A stretch of 64,000 bases of DNA from Apoda limacodes (lineage: Eukaryota; Arthropoda; Insecta; Lepidoptera; Limacodidae): positions 20,229,521-20,293,520 of the forward strand of contig OX291544.1 in assembly GCA_946406115.1 (NCBI GenBank), given 5' to 3'. Positions 9,035 to 20,700 of this stretch are shown one piece after another (the stretch's first letter is position 1; each line of letters starts with the position of its first letter). A model generated the notes under the pieces. That model was not told where the DNA came from, searched no databases, and saw nothing but the letters and a program-made list of their open reading frames with translations. Both the position numbers and the translations under genes were made by a program.

Positions 9035-11200
9035 TGCACCTGCCCAAAGATGGTAGCAGTACTCCATATGGCGCCGAACTTGCGACTTGTAAAGCAGCAA
9101 CCGCTGCCCCGATGTGAAGTACTGCCTCACTCTGTTGAGTACACCTAGTTTTTTGGACGCCAGCTTCATTTTATCTTGTAAATGATCTCGGAACTGAATA
9201 TCGCTGGAGATATCAACACCAAGGATCCCAATGCTCTTGGAGATGGAAAGGGGAGTGTTCCGGAATTGTGGGACTACAGTGCATGGGGTTTTCTTAGCGG
9301 TGAATGCGCCGACTTGTGAACTGAACTAAACCCATCCCCAGTCAGAGACCTTGGACAGTGTGGTCTCGATCTGAGACACAAGTTCTCGGTGGTTTTTTTC
9401 CTCAACGGAATGAGGGATGTTTGCACGACCCGTGTCGACTCCAGTACTTTCATCTGCATAGCAATACATGTTGATGTCCAACATATCATTGATATGCAGT
9501 AGAAACAGCTTAGGAGACAGCACAGAGCCTTAATGTCCATGCCATCAGAGCAACTACCGTCGGGCACTCCGTAAGATGGCAACTTCGATAGAAGACCTCG
9601 GTGCCAGACCCGATCCAACACCTTCGCTTTGTTCAGGCTACATGCCAATGCCTCCCCCTGACTCTCAATGGCTAGTGCCCATCGGTGTGTGAGATACACT
9701 AACAGGTCACTAGTCGAGCGACCGTGGCGAAAGTAATATTGACGGTCAATGACCAGGTCGTGTTCTTCTAGGTATCTTAGAAGCTGTGTGTTGATCACAC
9801 GCTCCATCGCCTTATAGAGGAGAGAGGTAATAGCGATAGGCCTTTAATTCGATGGATCTGATCTATCGCCCTTTTTGGGCACTGGGTGCACATTTGCAGT
9901 CTTGCATGAAGACGGAAATTGCCTTGTGTGGTAGGAAAGCGCGAAGAGGTGTGTGAGTACAGGACATAACTCAGGAGTACACTAAGCACCACTGCTGGTA
10001 TACCGTCTGGCCCACTCGTATTTTGAACGTCTAGAAATCAACGCCCGCCGGACCTCTCGCTGTGTTATGGAGATTTCCGGTATGGTCTTACCGCACCACG
10101 GTATAGTAGGTGGTACCGCTGTACCGCCTTCATCGTTCACATTCGAGTTTGAGGCAAAGAGACTGCCCAGTATGTCGGCTTTCTCTTTAGCACTATGGGC
10201 CAAGTCACCATCGGTCTTTCGCAGTGGTGGTAACGACGACTGGCAAATTTCTCTTCGGCAGCTTTGGCAAGCGACCAGAAAGCACGACTCCCTAGAAGGA
10301 TAGCTCGCAAGTCGCCCACTTATTTTGCCGATGAATTGGAATTTTGCTCTGGCAGATGCTTTCTTACTGAACCTCGAGGCAGCATGTATTTTGCGTTTTA
10401 ACTCAGAAATATTCGGGTCCTTATTATTACGAGCCGTGGTTCAAGCTTCATATGCAGTTTGTTTAAGAATTTTAGCTTCTCTGCAAGACCTGTCAAATAA
10501 CGGTCGTTTTTTGACGCCGGCAGCTACTCGGTTTAGGAATATAACATTCCATACCAGCGAGGATTGTGACTGCGGCGGTAACCTACGGTCAGGATCTTAG
10601 CTTAAGCAGATCTGCCTCCACGGTTACGATGCAAAAAATTCTCGCAATCCATCCCACTCTGCCGACTTATAATGCCACACACGACGCCAATTAGTTGGCC
10701 CAGATGGATCGGATTGTGTGCATAACACTTGAGTCTAAACGAGACAGTAGTTCACTGAGATGGAATATCCGTCCGGACTTGTAGTCAGCTGAAGGTCCAG
10801 AAAGAGGTCGTATGGTCCTGTATATCTGGTATTCTCGTTGAAAAAGTGCCAGCTGAGAGAATTCATAGGTCAGAGCAAATTCATGAGCAGATATCGCTGC
10901 ATAGTTATTTATTCGAGAATTGAGCCACCCACAATGCTACCATCGTGTTAAAGTCTCCCAAAATAACTAGTTCTGCTGTGGGATATGGCTCTAGAACTTT
11001 GTCAGTCGTCAAACTCAGGTGCGTAAAGAGTCGAGTTACGTCCGTGTCACCGCTATGAGACCTGTATAGGCACGCATAGATATGAGTGTGGCCGTCCTAC
11101 GTTGTCTGCGCAGGGATTCCTCAAAGAGCTCTGGCAACCTTACTCACCGCCAGGAACACAACAAATGTAAGTGTTATTATGGCTGCAGTTTTCTGTAAGG
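9035..11200 (-). mobile_element. Jockey-type non-LTR retrotransposon, decayed copy
   Basis: On the minus strand an endonuclease end (YRSHSGDTDV, then LGDFN) near 11090-10930 is followed by reverse transcriptase pieces. QCPKRAIDQI-like sequence, ERVINTQLLRYLEEHDLV, GRSTSDLLVYLTHRWALA, the altered YADDST-like CYADEST and SQIETTLS appear between about 9980 and 9330. The C-terminal thumb/connection region (LPSLGRCI) reaches 9035. Frames are broken by stops and frameshifts, and the catalytic pair appears as ADES rather than ADD, so the copy is dead. It would have encoded target-primed reverse transcription. At least eight further pieces of this family lie in the window. Confidence 0.85.
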
Positions 11201-11394
11201 TAGGTACTTTCCCAGTTTAGGCTGCTCATTCGAGCAAGTACTCGCTATGGCCCGCTTTAAATGTGCGGGCAGTTTGTTCGAGCGAGTACATGCTGTGCCC
11301 TACCTCTGTTTTATTATTATATTCAGTCGAATTGTTCAACTTATATACGAGGTGTCAAAGAGTGTCGCGGCGCTTCTCACCCCCACTCATTCGC
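11201..11394. other. Unassigned spacer between repeats
   Basis: It contains paired motifs TCGAGCAAGTACTCGC and TTCGAGCGAGTACATGC about 50 bases apart. The two overlapping forward frames here have no recognisable similarity. Confidence 0.3.
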
Positions 11395-11575
11395 AATCGC
11401 AACCGCGTAACGAGGATCTCCCCTTCTGGCACTGACTCACTTTCGGATTATCACGCTGGTCGAATGGACGACCCCAAGAGCGACAGCCCTCCTTCAGAGT
11501 CTTGCCCCAAAAGCCCGGTGGAGCAGTAATGGCTGTATCAGCCAAACTGTTGTAGTCGTACAGAAAAAACAAAAT
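11395..11575 (+). repeat. Repeat family P (AAGCCCGGTG...CAGAAAA), copy 1
   Basis: The end segment 'aaaagcccggtggagcagta' plus 'atggctg', closing in CAGAAAAAACA, matches 47643-47712 and 36676-36735. The preceding 'gaccccaagagcgacag' also matches the 47560 region. The A-rich terminus in all three suggests the 3' tail of a retroposon. Confidence 0.55.
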
Positions 11576-12318
11576 GTTTCATGGTTCATCAACTTATATT
11601 TTATACCTGTTTTACACAAGTACTGTACTTTACGCTGTATTGTTTTTATTTGAAAATGTCGTCAAGTTATGATGAATTTATTAATTCTACACCACCAGAA
11701 GTCTCAGAGGCAGCGAAAAAGGCTAATCTAAGCCTCTTGCCCGAAAAATCGACCATTAGATACTTACAAGCGTATCAAAATTTTATCTTATGGAAAACAA
11801 GCAAAGATGCAAATTCATTTTCAGGAAGTGTGTTTTTAGCCTATTTCATGGAACTTTCTCAAATATATAAGTCAAGCTCATTGTGGCGCTACTATTCAAT
11901 GCCAAAAAGCACTGTGAAAACAAAACATGGTATTGATATCAAGTCATACTCCAACTAGCATTTCTAAAAAGACGCTCAAGTGGCCATGTAAGTAAAAAGT
12001 CGAAACTATTTTCGGCTGACAATGTCAAGAAGTTCCTAAAAAACGCTCTGGATTGCCGATTTTGGTATATAATTTTTTTACAATATAGGTGTTTTGTACG
12101 CTGTTTTTATCTTTTTTCAGGGTGTATTAATATTCGGCATAAATGGTGCATGTAGACGTGAAGAGTTGGCAAACATCACAACTAATGATGTCAAGTACCA
12201 TGGGCGGGTTTTTTCTTGTCCAGGTCAAAAACACAAAAAAAAAAATCCAAGATCGTTCACAATACAGGGGCCTTTCCTCAAGAGAGTGAGAGAGAGACTG
12301 GTGAAATTGTAACTAATA
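11576..12318 (+). pseudogene. Tyrosine-recombinase-like protein, broken copy
   Basis: From ATG 11656 a 100-codon segment contains LSLLPEKSTIRYLQAYQNF and a later SSSLWRYYSM, resembling the SAM-like N-terminal core-binding domain of tyrosine recombinases found as multicopy insect genes and Crypton-type elements. A one-base deletion near 11955 shifts the frame. The continuation reads LAFLKRRSSGHVSKKSKLF and then FSADNVKKFL. After a gap with splice-like ends (GT at 12065, CAG ending 12120) comes VLIFGINGACRREELANI at 12121-12180, the segment that holds the first catalytic Arg of the family (GxxGxRxxEL). The gap phases do not match, so I cannot prove a spliced intron. The C-terminal HxxR and Tyr are not present. 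A second fragment of the same family is at 63250-63417. Confidence 0.6.
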
Positions 12319-12480
12319 ATAATAAATTGACAACCTTAAAAATGCCAACTGGCAACGTAAAAATCAATTTTACAACTTGTTCAAATTTTTGTAACTGCTT
12401 TAAGAAGTGATTAAAGATTTATTTGTTTAAGAAAGTCCGAGTTTTATTTATTTCCGCGCAAATATGTTATAAAACGTCGT
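12319..12480. other. Sequence 3' of the recombinase fragment
   Basis: AT-rich and non-coding. An AATAAA-like motif is present around 12325, but no gene model supports using it. Confidence 0.3.
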
Positions 12481-12822
12481 ATGAAATACGTGCGCTTTGA
12501 TAATTACAAAATTTTCAACTGACCGCACTTATATCATAATGTACTTTTACACACTCGCAATATTTTTGAACGAGCTATCCAACAACACCCACACTATGTG
12601 ATAGACAAAAAAATATAACATCTACACTTTACGTGTAGGGGAGGGTACTTGATGTTATGTTACCACTTTGTCGGCCTATTTAATATCTAAACCCATGCCA
12701 AATTACAGCTTTTTAGAACTTATTGTCTCTGACCTAAGCCGCGAGTAGACAGACAAACGGACGGTCGGACGGACATAGCGAAACTGTAAGGGTATCTTGT
12801 TGGCTACGGAACCTTTAAAATG
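12481..12822 (-). repeat. Long relative of family G
   Basis: On the minus strand it begins AAAGGTTCCGTAGCC, then the TCCGTCCGACCGTCCG run, 'ccgacaaagtggtaac', CCCCTACACGTAAAGTG and 'tagtgtgggtgttgttgg'. The start is that of family G but the body differs, so this is a separate sub-family or a recombinant. No coding capacity. Confidence 0.55.
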
Positions 12823-13780
12823 AATCCCTGTTTCCCTAAGTCACGCTATAATTTACGAACGACTGCACCAAATTGGATTATTCTTTTTTTGTTGTATTCG
12901 GTATTGTTAGGGCAAGACTTTTGTGTAAAAAAGTGCGAGCACTAAGGGCAAGTTGTTAAGCACACGCCGGAGAAAGAAGGTTTCTGACTAAGTACAACCC
13001 CTTTACAATAGCGAAACAACGTTCGCGTGGTCAGCTAGTAAATTATAATAAAGACCTACTGGTAATCATTGACATCGAAAAATAAAAGTTTTTATATGTT
13101 AATAATTGTCAGGTTACTTGTAATGACAATTACCGCACAAGTGCCTTTTTACTTTACAGCTTTTTTAGCAAGAAGAAATTATGCCTGTGAACGAAGGAAC
13201 TGTACTTGAAGTTCTATCATAATCATGCAAGCTGCTCAATTAATAGGGCCACCCTCCCTAGAATCCCTCCCAAAATAAATTCACGACGTAAGCTTTGTAT
13301 GTTACCTAGAAAAGCTGGCATCAACCCTGCTTCTGCGTAGCACGTCTTTACTACTACTTTTATACTTAATATACAAAGATACTCTGTAGATATAATAAAT
13401 AAATGTAAAGGTTCCTGGACATGGGTAATAAAGACTTTGCGCCTAGAAAATAGTGTATGGAGTTGGTTGTTTCCTATATTCATGGAAAGTCTGTGTTGCT
13501 TATAGTCAGTAGCCACTGTTCCGTTCTTCACGCATTATCTAAGGCACTGTTATTCTTACCATTATTTCAGATTCCTCATAGCACCTAAGGATGCGACACT
13601 TTTTTGTAATTAGTGTAGGTTGAATTGGTAGTTTTCTGGAAAGTGGATAAATATTGCTGGAGCCGTTAGCTAAGTAATTCAAATGGCTACCAACCAGTTA
13701 ATAATGACTAGGGAACTTTTAAATTCTTTAGTTTGGCATACAATATCTGATCGTTTGTTTTGTGTAACATTTTAGTGTAT
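12823..13780. other. Mostly unassigned; degenerate MITE at 12845-13040
   Basis: The first 200 bases ('gaacgactgcaccaaattgg' to 'gtcagctagta') resemble the end of CTAGTA-type lepidopteran repeats. The remainder, including a 102-codon minus-strand frame at 13223-13531, shows no recognisable protein. Confidence 0.3.
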
Positions 13781-13990
13781 GAAGTACAAAGCCCAGTTTT
13801 GGTGTTGTAACGACGCATTTATATGAACTTTTTATTTTTTCTTAAAATGTTGGGTGTGAAATATCATTTCACAGTATGATTTGATATGTGTGCCTTTATC
13901 TTTTATAAGGCAATGTCATTAATTCAATCGTTAAACAGATGTTTCTCAGTTTTGGTGTCCCCACGACGCATATAGTACATGAAGTTTAAA
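13781..13990 (+). repeat. Repeat family Q, copy 1
   Basis: 'gtgtgaaatatcatt', 'gatatgtgtgcctttatctt' and 'cgttaaacagat' recur at 16065-16165. The motif CAGTTTTGGTGT followed by ACGACGCAT also occurs twice within this copy, about 160 bases apart (13795 and 13950), giving a partial internal duplication. Confidence 0.45.
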
Positions 13991-14081
13991 AAATTAGATA
14001 TTTTTTTAACACTAGAATTGCCGTAGTCCCATTTTTGTACCAACAAAAAATTTGATCGGGTCTAACTTTTTGGAGTTTATT

Positions 14082-14468
14082 CCTTAAGAAACGATATAAG
14101 GCCCGTTGTATGAAAAAAATATGGGTAGTGAATCGAGCGTTAGTCTTTCATGAAAAATAAAAATGTAACGCTGCCCCTTCAAAACGCTTTTCCCACCTAT
14201 CTTTTATATTTTAGATTTGCTTTATATAGCTGTTAAAAGGCTGAAGCTATAAAAGGCTATATCTCCGTAACTATCGATCGTACAATTGCAGTTTCATTAC
14301 AAAAGTTATATATCTCATCAAGATTTTCATTTCAGATGACAGCTGTCAAATTATAAAAGGCTATATCTCCGTAACTATACATCGTAGACTAGTAGTTTTA
14401 TTACAAAATTAATAAGTCTCATCAAGATCTTCATTTCAGATGAAAGCTGTCAAACTGTCAAGCTGTCC
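14082..14468 (+). repeat. Repeat family N, copy 2 (with internal duplication)
   Basis: It matches 4375-4627 in opposite orientation. The block from 'aggctatatctccgtaacta' to 'cagatgacagctgtcaa' occurs twice in tandem (about 14250-14350 and 14355-14455). It ends at the start of a Jockey fragment. Confidence 0.55.
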
Positions 14469-14478
14469 AAAAAAACTT

Positions 14479-14835
14479 AGTGTACTCAACAGAGCGAAGC
14501 AGTACTTCACGTCGGGGCAAAGGTTGTTACTTTACAAGTCGTAAGTTCGGTCCCATATGGAGTACTGCTGCAATCTTTGGGCGGGTGCACCCAGATACCA
14601 GCTTGGCCCTTTTGACTCGGTTCAACGACGGGCTGTAAGAATTGTTGACGATTCCAAATTCACTTGCGGTATCGAGTCCTTAAGTCTGAGGAGAGACTTT
14701 GCCTCCCTGTGTGTGTTCTACCGCTTGTACAATGGGTTGTGTTCTGAGGAATTGTTCGAAATGATGCCCACGGCTACTTTCTGCCTTCGCACCGCTCGCC
14801 ATCGCCAGGGAATTCATTGTCACACTTTAGAGGTC
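14479..14835 (+). mobile_element. Jockey-type non-LTR fragment (C-terminal region)
   Basis: The frame from 14557 reads MEYCCNLWAGAPRYQLGPFD, SVQRRAVRIVDDSKF, LSLRRDFASLCVFYRLYNG and ATFCLRTARHRQGIHCHTLE. This is the region after the polymerase domain in the same family as 9035-11200. It is nearly intact over 90 codons, so it is younger than most other pieces. Both ends are truncated. Confidence 0.85.
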
Positions 14836-15410
14836 CGTAAAACTTTTTGTCTTTTACTAATGTGTCGTATTTATGAAATTTAAAATAATTTCAGTTTTTA
14901 ACAAGAAGAGTGAATGAAAAAAAAAAACGATCTACCTAGTACTGCCGTTGGGTCATTTTTGTCCCGTCAGTATTCTATAGTGACATATGCAGAGGCGGCT
15001 CGTCCTAAGGAGCGCTGGTGCAGCGCACTTCCATAAATAATTATCTACTTAAGAAACAATATGTTTTATATTTTACTTAAACTAATTAATTATAATACTT
15101 CTATTTCTCTTTATGTTAAAATAGCATTTCACTAAAACATCCTGTACACACACAGTTAACTAAAGATTGAGTATGGAATTGCACTGCGGAGACTCTATCA
15201 CTAAGTGGAGCGCTAGCAATTGCGCTCCTATGAAACGAATTTCAGCACAGAGACTTAAAGCTAAACTTCACAAGTGTAAAAGAGAAAACATGAGACTGTT
15301 TCGAACTTTTTTTCGTGAAACAGAAGATTTTGTATAAAAAATTAGCAAAATGTGGAGCACCGCTCCTAGCCCGCTGCTAGCTCGACCCAACTCGACGTGC
15401 GCGCTGTTGT
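14836..15410. repeat. Possible hAT-like remnant at 14990-15410
   Basis: It starts CAGAGGCGGCTCGTCC with GGAGCGCTGGTGCAGCGCAC. On the far side 'tggagcaccgctcctagccc' and 'agtggagcgct' give scattered related GGAGCG motifs. A CAGAGGCG start is reminiscent of hAT termini, but no matching inverted terminus or target duplication could be fixed. Confidence 0.25.
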
Positions 15411-15714
15411 CGCTCTTACCTATCACGACAAATGTTTTAGTTTGTGCACGCGTTTTTGATTTACAAATTAAATAAGTACAAACCTACATAAAGTTTGTTT
15501 ATTGTCTAATAAGTAACCATAGCAAAAAAAAATGTGATTATTGTGATGTGATTAAAAAGTGCTAAAAGATTGTAGTAACTCAGCTTCAAATAAAGACAAA
15601 GGGTCACAAAATGTTCACGAAAGCATACACGCTCGACGCGCGTTTGTAAATGCAAATATGCGAATGCATTTAAGCTATAAATAGCATAATAAAATGTCTC
15701 TGGACATAAGTGCA
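15411..15714. other. AT-rich spacer
   Basis: A 69-codon minus-strand frame (15506-15715) has no recognisable motif and overlaps a repeat edge. Confidence 0.35.
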
Positions 15715-16058
15715 AAAAAAAACGTGTGTAATAAATGCAAGAATTAAGACTATTATTTGTGCTATATTTTGCAATTAAAATAGCAAATTTTAAAAATGAT
15801 TAATAGGCTTTTCATAATTTAGTACATCTAGTATTACTATAAAAGTTGTAATATTTTGTTATTAACCTAAACATATCAGACTCAACAAATTATTTGTTTC
15901 GTTTTTTTTTCTTCCTATTTTATTTTTTGGATTTTAATTCAAATAAATAAATCAACGTGATTTAAGTATCTTACAAACAGTTTTATTCACAACTTTTATT
16001 CCATACACTTTTGAACGTTGCATCAAATACAATAGAATAAATTGGACACGGCGGGGCT
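15715..16058 (-). repeat. Repeat family R, copy 1
   Basis: The reverse complement aligns with 17870-18240: both contain TTTGATGCAACGTTC, 'ggataaaagtt'/'ggaataaaagtt', AAAACTGTTTGT, 'gatactt', 'tactaaattat', 'aatatagcacaaataat' and 'tgcatttatta'. The similarity covers roughly 330 bases at moderate divergence. Confidence 0.55.
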
Positions 16059-16064
16059 TCGAAT

Positions 16065-16165
16065 GTTAAAATTTTAGGTGTGTAATATCATTCATAACAC
16101 AGTACGATAAAATATGTGTGCCTTAATCTTTTATAACGCAATATTAATTCAAGCGTTAAAACAGA
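16065..16165 (+). repeat. Repeat family Q, copy 2
   Basis: 'gtgtgtaatatcattcataa' and 'atatgtgtgccttaatcttt' match 13855-13930. Confidence 0.45.
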
Positions 16166-16379
16166 TTTTTTAACAGAAGTGCAGGAATTAAATACGATGT
16201 TTAACACGCTGTTTGGGTTCTTCAGTCAGGGTGATAGTGTAAGGATTTACACTCTCGAACTATCTATCCTCAATGAACGAATTATCTGAAGCAAAAAGCA
16301 TTATGTTGTGTTTGTAGTTCCTGAGTATGGCCCGTTTAAACATGCAAAGTCAATAAAATTAACGTATAAAATACAAACT

Positions 16380-17068
16380 TGTTACCGCAAATTCTTCCGC
16401 ATGAACTTGAGAAAAAAGAAAGCTCTTAACTGTCGAATTTGTAATTCTCATACAAATTTTCAACCCCTATTCTGACCCCTAGGGGGTGATATTCCGAAAA
16501 CAGTGTAACACATCAATCTTTTGATTGCAACCTTAAAGTCAAATACCATTATCAAATACCAAAGTTAAGGAGTTTCACGCAAACTCCCAAGCCCCATTTT
16601 ACTCCCTTAGGGGATGAAATTTAGGAAATACTTTAGTAGTGCTCTCCAACATTTCTTAAGTTATAAGTTACAAGTCTCTAGATCTAATACTTTGGGCTGC
16701 GCATTGATGTTCCATCAGACAGTCAGTCACTTTATTCTAACATATCTACTTTCTATATAAAAGAAGAAACTGACATATCAACACACATCTCAATTCGTTG
16801 GGTTTAGAAACTTAAAATTTGCCATGCAAGTTGTTTGTGTAACGGAGAGCTTCATTAAGATAGGAATTTGCAAAGTTCACCCTCTAAAGGGGTTAAATAA
16901 GTGTTGGAAGTTTGTATGGAAATCCGTCGTTTGCTAAAATGCATGAAGCTTGGCACTTGGCTATTAGGTTTAAATTAAGTATGACATGTTTTACCGTTTT
17001 TAAAAATCTCGATGATTAGGAGCAAAATAGAGGTTGAGATTACGACAAGGTTTGTAAAAAAAGCCGTA
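16380..17068. repeat. Degenerate CCCCTAGGGG-type repeat
   Basis: 'aacccctattctgaccccta' GGGGGTGA, a second 'actcccttaggggatgaaat' and 'caccctctaaaggggttaaa', plus 'gaaatccgtcgtttgctaaa' and 'gcttggcacttggctattag', are typical of a long lepidopteran non-coding repeat whose function and class I cannot name. Confidence 0.4.
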
Positions 17069-17460
17069 TGGAACCCCTTGAGTCTGAGGAGAGACTTTGC
17101 CTCCCTGTGTGTGTTCGACCACTCATATAATTGGATGTGTTCCTTCTAAGGAATTGTTTGTTATGATGCCCACGGCTACTTTCTACCATCGCACCGCTCG
17201 CCATCGGCAGGGAATTCATCCCCTCACCTTGGAACCTAAATGGTCACGTGCAGTTAGGTTTTTGGGAAACGTGATGAATTGAATGAGTTCCCTGCCCAGA
17301 TTTTCCCTGAAAACTACAGTATGGGGTTCTTCAAGAAAGAAGTTATTATATTTTTGAAGAGTCGGCTGGTCGCGAGTGATGCTCCTGGCGTTGCAAGCGT
17401 ATATAGGCTGCAGTAACCGCTTATCATTAGGCGGACCGTGAGCTAGTTTGCCACCTTAGG
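17069..17460 (+). mobile_element. Jockey-type non-LTR 3' end
   Basis: 'agtctgaggagagactttgc', RTARHRQGIHPLTLEP and PAQIFPENYSMGFFKKEVI-like sequence cover the C-terminus. They are followed by the 3' UTR block 'ttgcaagcgtatataggctg' and 'gcggaccgtgagctagtttg' CCACCTTAGG. This copy ties the recurring GGCGGACC...GTTTGCCACCTT block to the Jockey family 3' end. Confidence 0.8.
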
Positions 17461-17499
17461 GGTATAAACTTCTCCAGAATGTAACAAATACTTATCTGA

Positions 17500-17605
17500 A
17501 AAGCGGGAAAAAATGGGTTCAGTCAAACGCGAGATAATCGCGGACAAAAATACAAACATACCGGTCAAACTGAGAACCTCCTTTTTTTAAGTCGGTAAAA
17601 AATAA
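17500..17605 (+). repeat. 3' terminal block GAGAACCTCCTTTTTTTAAGT
   Basis: 'cgcggacaaaaatacaaaca' and 'actgagaacctcctttttt' AAGTCGGTAAAAA form a widespread lepidopteran retroelement-like 3' terminus; a diverged version is at 47105-47155. Confidence 0.4.
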
Positions 17606-17630
17606 AATTATTTTTGAAATATCACTATAA

Positions 17631-17636
17631 TTTATT
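17631..17636 (-). terminator. Polyadenylation signal of CPR gene 1
   Basis: AATAAA on the minus strand begins 68 nt downstream of the TAG stop, a normal position for an insect mRNA 3' end. Confidence 0.6.
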
Positions 17637-17703
17637 GCTCCACTAAAATTTGTTCAGGTTTGCAAAGATGAACAGTATTGAAAATACTTCTTAGACTCTT
17701 AAT

Positions 17704-20700
17704 CTAGGCTTGCTTGCTAAGCCGTGCAGCCACATATTCAAGAGCTCTTTGGATTTCTACTGGGATCGCAGGAGGAGTTGGAATGGCGTCACCCTGAAAA
17801 AAAGAAAAAAATAAGTAACGCAAGCCACATTTTTGTCTAATCCTTATATCAACACTAGAAGCGCCAAAGTGTGCGACCCCCCTTGAACTTACGCCATGAC
17901 AAATTTGTCCCATTATATTTGATGCAACGTTCGAAAGTATCAGGGATAAAAGTTATATCAAAACTGTTTGTTAGATACTTGAAACATGTATGTTTTAAAT
18001 CTAATCCAAGTAATAAGAAGGAAAACAGTAAAAAAAAAAGTAACAAACAATTTATCAAGATTGTGATATTTTTGGGTTCATATCAAAATCATCATAACTG
18101 TTATAGTAATTCTAACTGTACTAAATTATAAAAAACATATAATCTAGTTATACTTTTTGAAGAGCAAATATAGCACAAATAATTTTCTTTATTAGTGCAT
18201 TTATTACAAACAGTTTTTTACACTTACAGGCACTTAAGAATACTGACTGGAACAAAAATTGCCTAATGGCACCTTTCTTCCATTAACTATTCTTGTTACA
18301 AAATTGAAAATATTTAAATTTTTATAAATACAATAAATTAATAAAAGTCAGCAGACAGTGGGGGACAGACAGATGGCGCTTACTTTGACTTTAAAAAAGC
18401 TTTTGACTTAGTCAATAATGACGAGTTGTTTAGAAAGTTGGCTGCATTTGGTTTTACCCCCCATTTACTTAGTTTCTTGGCGAGTTACATGCAGGATAGG
18501 CAGCAGTATGTTGAATACGCTGGACATACGTCGGATAAGTCTTTTACTAGGTCCAGGGTAAGTCAGGGTAGTAACCTTGGACCTTTAGAATTCATTAAGA
18601 TGATTAACGGTTTGCCGAAAGTCATAAAGGATGCAAAATGTTTACTTTTTGCTGATGACCTCAAACTGACACACACTATAGCAAGTATAGACGATTACAA
18701 AAAACTGCAAAACGATATTAACAGGGTAGTAACTTGGAGTAAAGAAAATCGCTTACAATTTTACATTTCTAAGTGCATGGTAATAACTTTATGTCGCGCG
18801 CATACTCCATTATTGTATAATTACCACATTGACGGAGTCCCGATCAAATGGGAAACAGAAGTAAAGGATTTAGGAGTTATTTTCACCTCAAAACTAACAT
18901 TTCGTGAGTACGTAACGAATATTTGCAAAAAAGCTTAGAGGAACTTGGGCTTTATGCTCCGCGTGGTGAGGGGTTTTACTAATGGTAAAGCTGTAGTGGC
19001 GTTATACAACGCTTTGGTTAGAAGCCAGTTAGAAAGTAACGCACTCATTTGGACTCCTAATGAAGCGAAATATAATCTTATGCTTGAGCGAGTGCAAAAT
19101 AAGTTTATCAGGTATCTATACAAAAAAACTATATGGTGTATATCCGTTGTATCCAAATATGTATCCTACTTTGTTCATTTTGGGTATAGTTGGGTACAAC
19201 GAACTCAAGGTTAGCAGAGATTTAGCGCTAGCCTCGTACATATTTAAAATCATAAGGGGAAAAGTATTTTTTTTATTGTTACTAAATAAACCATGGTACA
19301 TAAGTACTGTATTGTACCTAAATGTAAGAAAACAATAAGCTGACATATACAATATAGAACTTATTTAATGGTTATTGGTATTTTACTATGGTTTATTTAG
19401 TTACAATTACAAAATTTAGTATAGGACCTAAAAAAGGTTATATTGCTACACAGACTTTTGCGTTACAAAATGCGCGCCACAGTGGCGGCGTTTAACCCGC
19501 CTGATCAGTTTGATATTTTAAATATTTACTTCTATCAAAAGAATGCTTTGCTGATTTATATTTCTGCCGTTATATAAAAATGTTGGCAATCGAGTTGACC
19601 ATTTCACTATTTTGAATTTCGTACTTTCTTTATACTTTTCAAAAAATCAAATTTACAATTATAAACGGATTAAATAAAAAGGACTGTTGTTAGTAGGTAT
19701 TTTATAGCAATACAGATTTTAGAAAATAATATCTAGTCTATATTTGAATAATAAGCATATCCTATTGCATAGTATTGGAAATATTAAATAGTGGATATAA
19801 GATTAAATTGATTTAATGAAGCCTAGCAATTAAGATATACAGAAATAGGTAAAGATGGGCAAAGTTGCAATTTACTGCTGTTTAGGAAATAAAAAAATAG
19901 AGAGATAAGTTGTGCAAATTACTTACGCGTGGATGGTAACCATCTTTGTCAGCAGTGTATTCAATGGCAATTGGGACTCCTTCAATCGACTTCCAGGCAA
20001 AGCCCCCCTGAACAGCAATAGAAGGTTCCGCTTCACCATTATAACTGACTAATTGTCCTTCTTCAGCAGCTTGGATACCATTGCTTGTCCGCACTCTGTC
20101 ACAATCGATGTAAAAAAGGCATCTTATTTTATAATTCATTTAGTATTAAACCAAGCAAAGCTTGTACTATGAATACCAGACAACAAAAATATATACATAT
20201 TATAGATAGAAAACACCGTACAAACAAACACAATAGTTCATCACATAAATGTTTGTCCTGTACAGGAATCGAATATCTATTGTTGATTTAATGTCATATA
20301 TGTCAAGTCATTATATAAATGTATTTAAAATTTATTAAATTTGTATTGCATGTTACTTATTAATGATACAAAAAGTCTTTTAAAACTTTTATTTAAGAGA
20401 ATATTCCCCGCTAATAAAAAATAATATAAACTACAACAGAATCCCCGTAGCAAACTTCTTTACTATAATCAAAAAGTTTAGCGCAAACAAGGATTAACAT
20501 ACAGAAAAGACACTAAAAACAAACTTCAAAGCTTATCTAAGCAATAATGCACAATTCCGTTTAAATGCACGGCTCGTATACCTACATTTTGTTGCTTATT
20601 CATATGACTCTGACTAGGCGACCGTTTTCATGAACCAACATTAACCCTGTCGCTTTCGAAACGATACCGCCGGATAGATTGTTACCTGGTTTATGAAAGC

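Noticed and set aside
9274..9807. 177-codon minus frame as a host gene
   Set aside because: It contains Jockey reverse transcriptase motifs with frameshifts and belongs to the retrotransposon copy 9035-11200.
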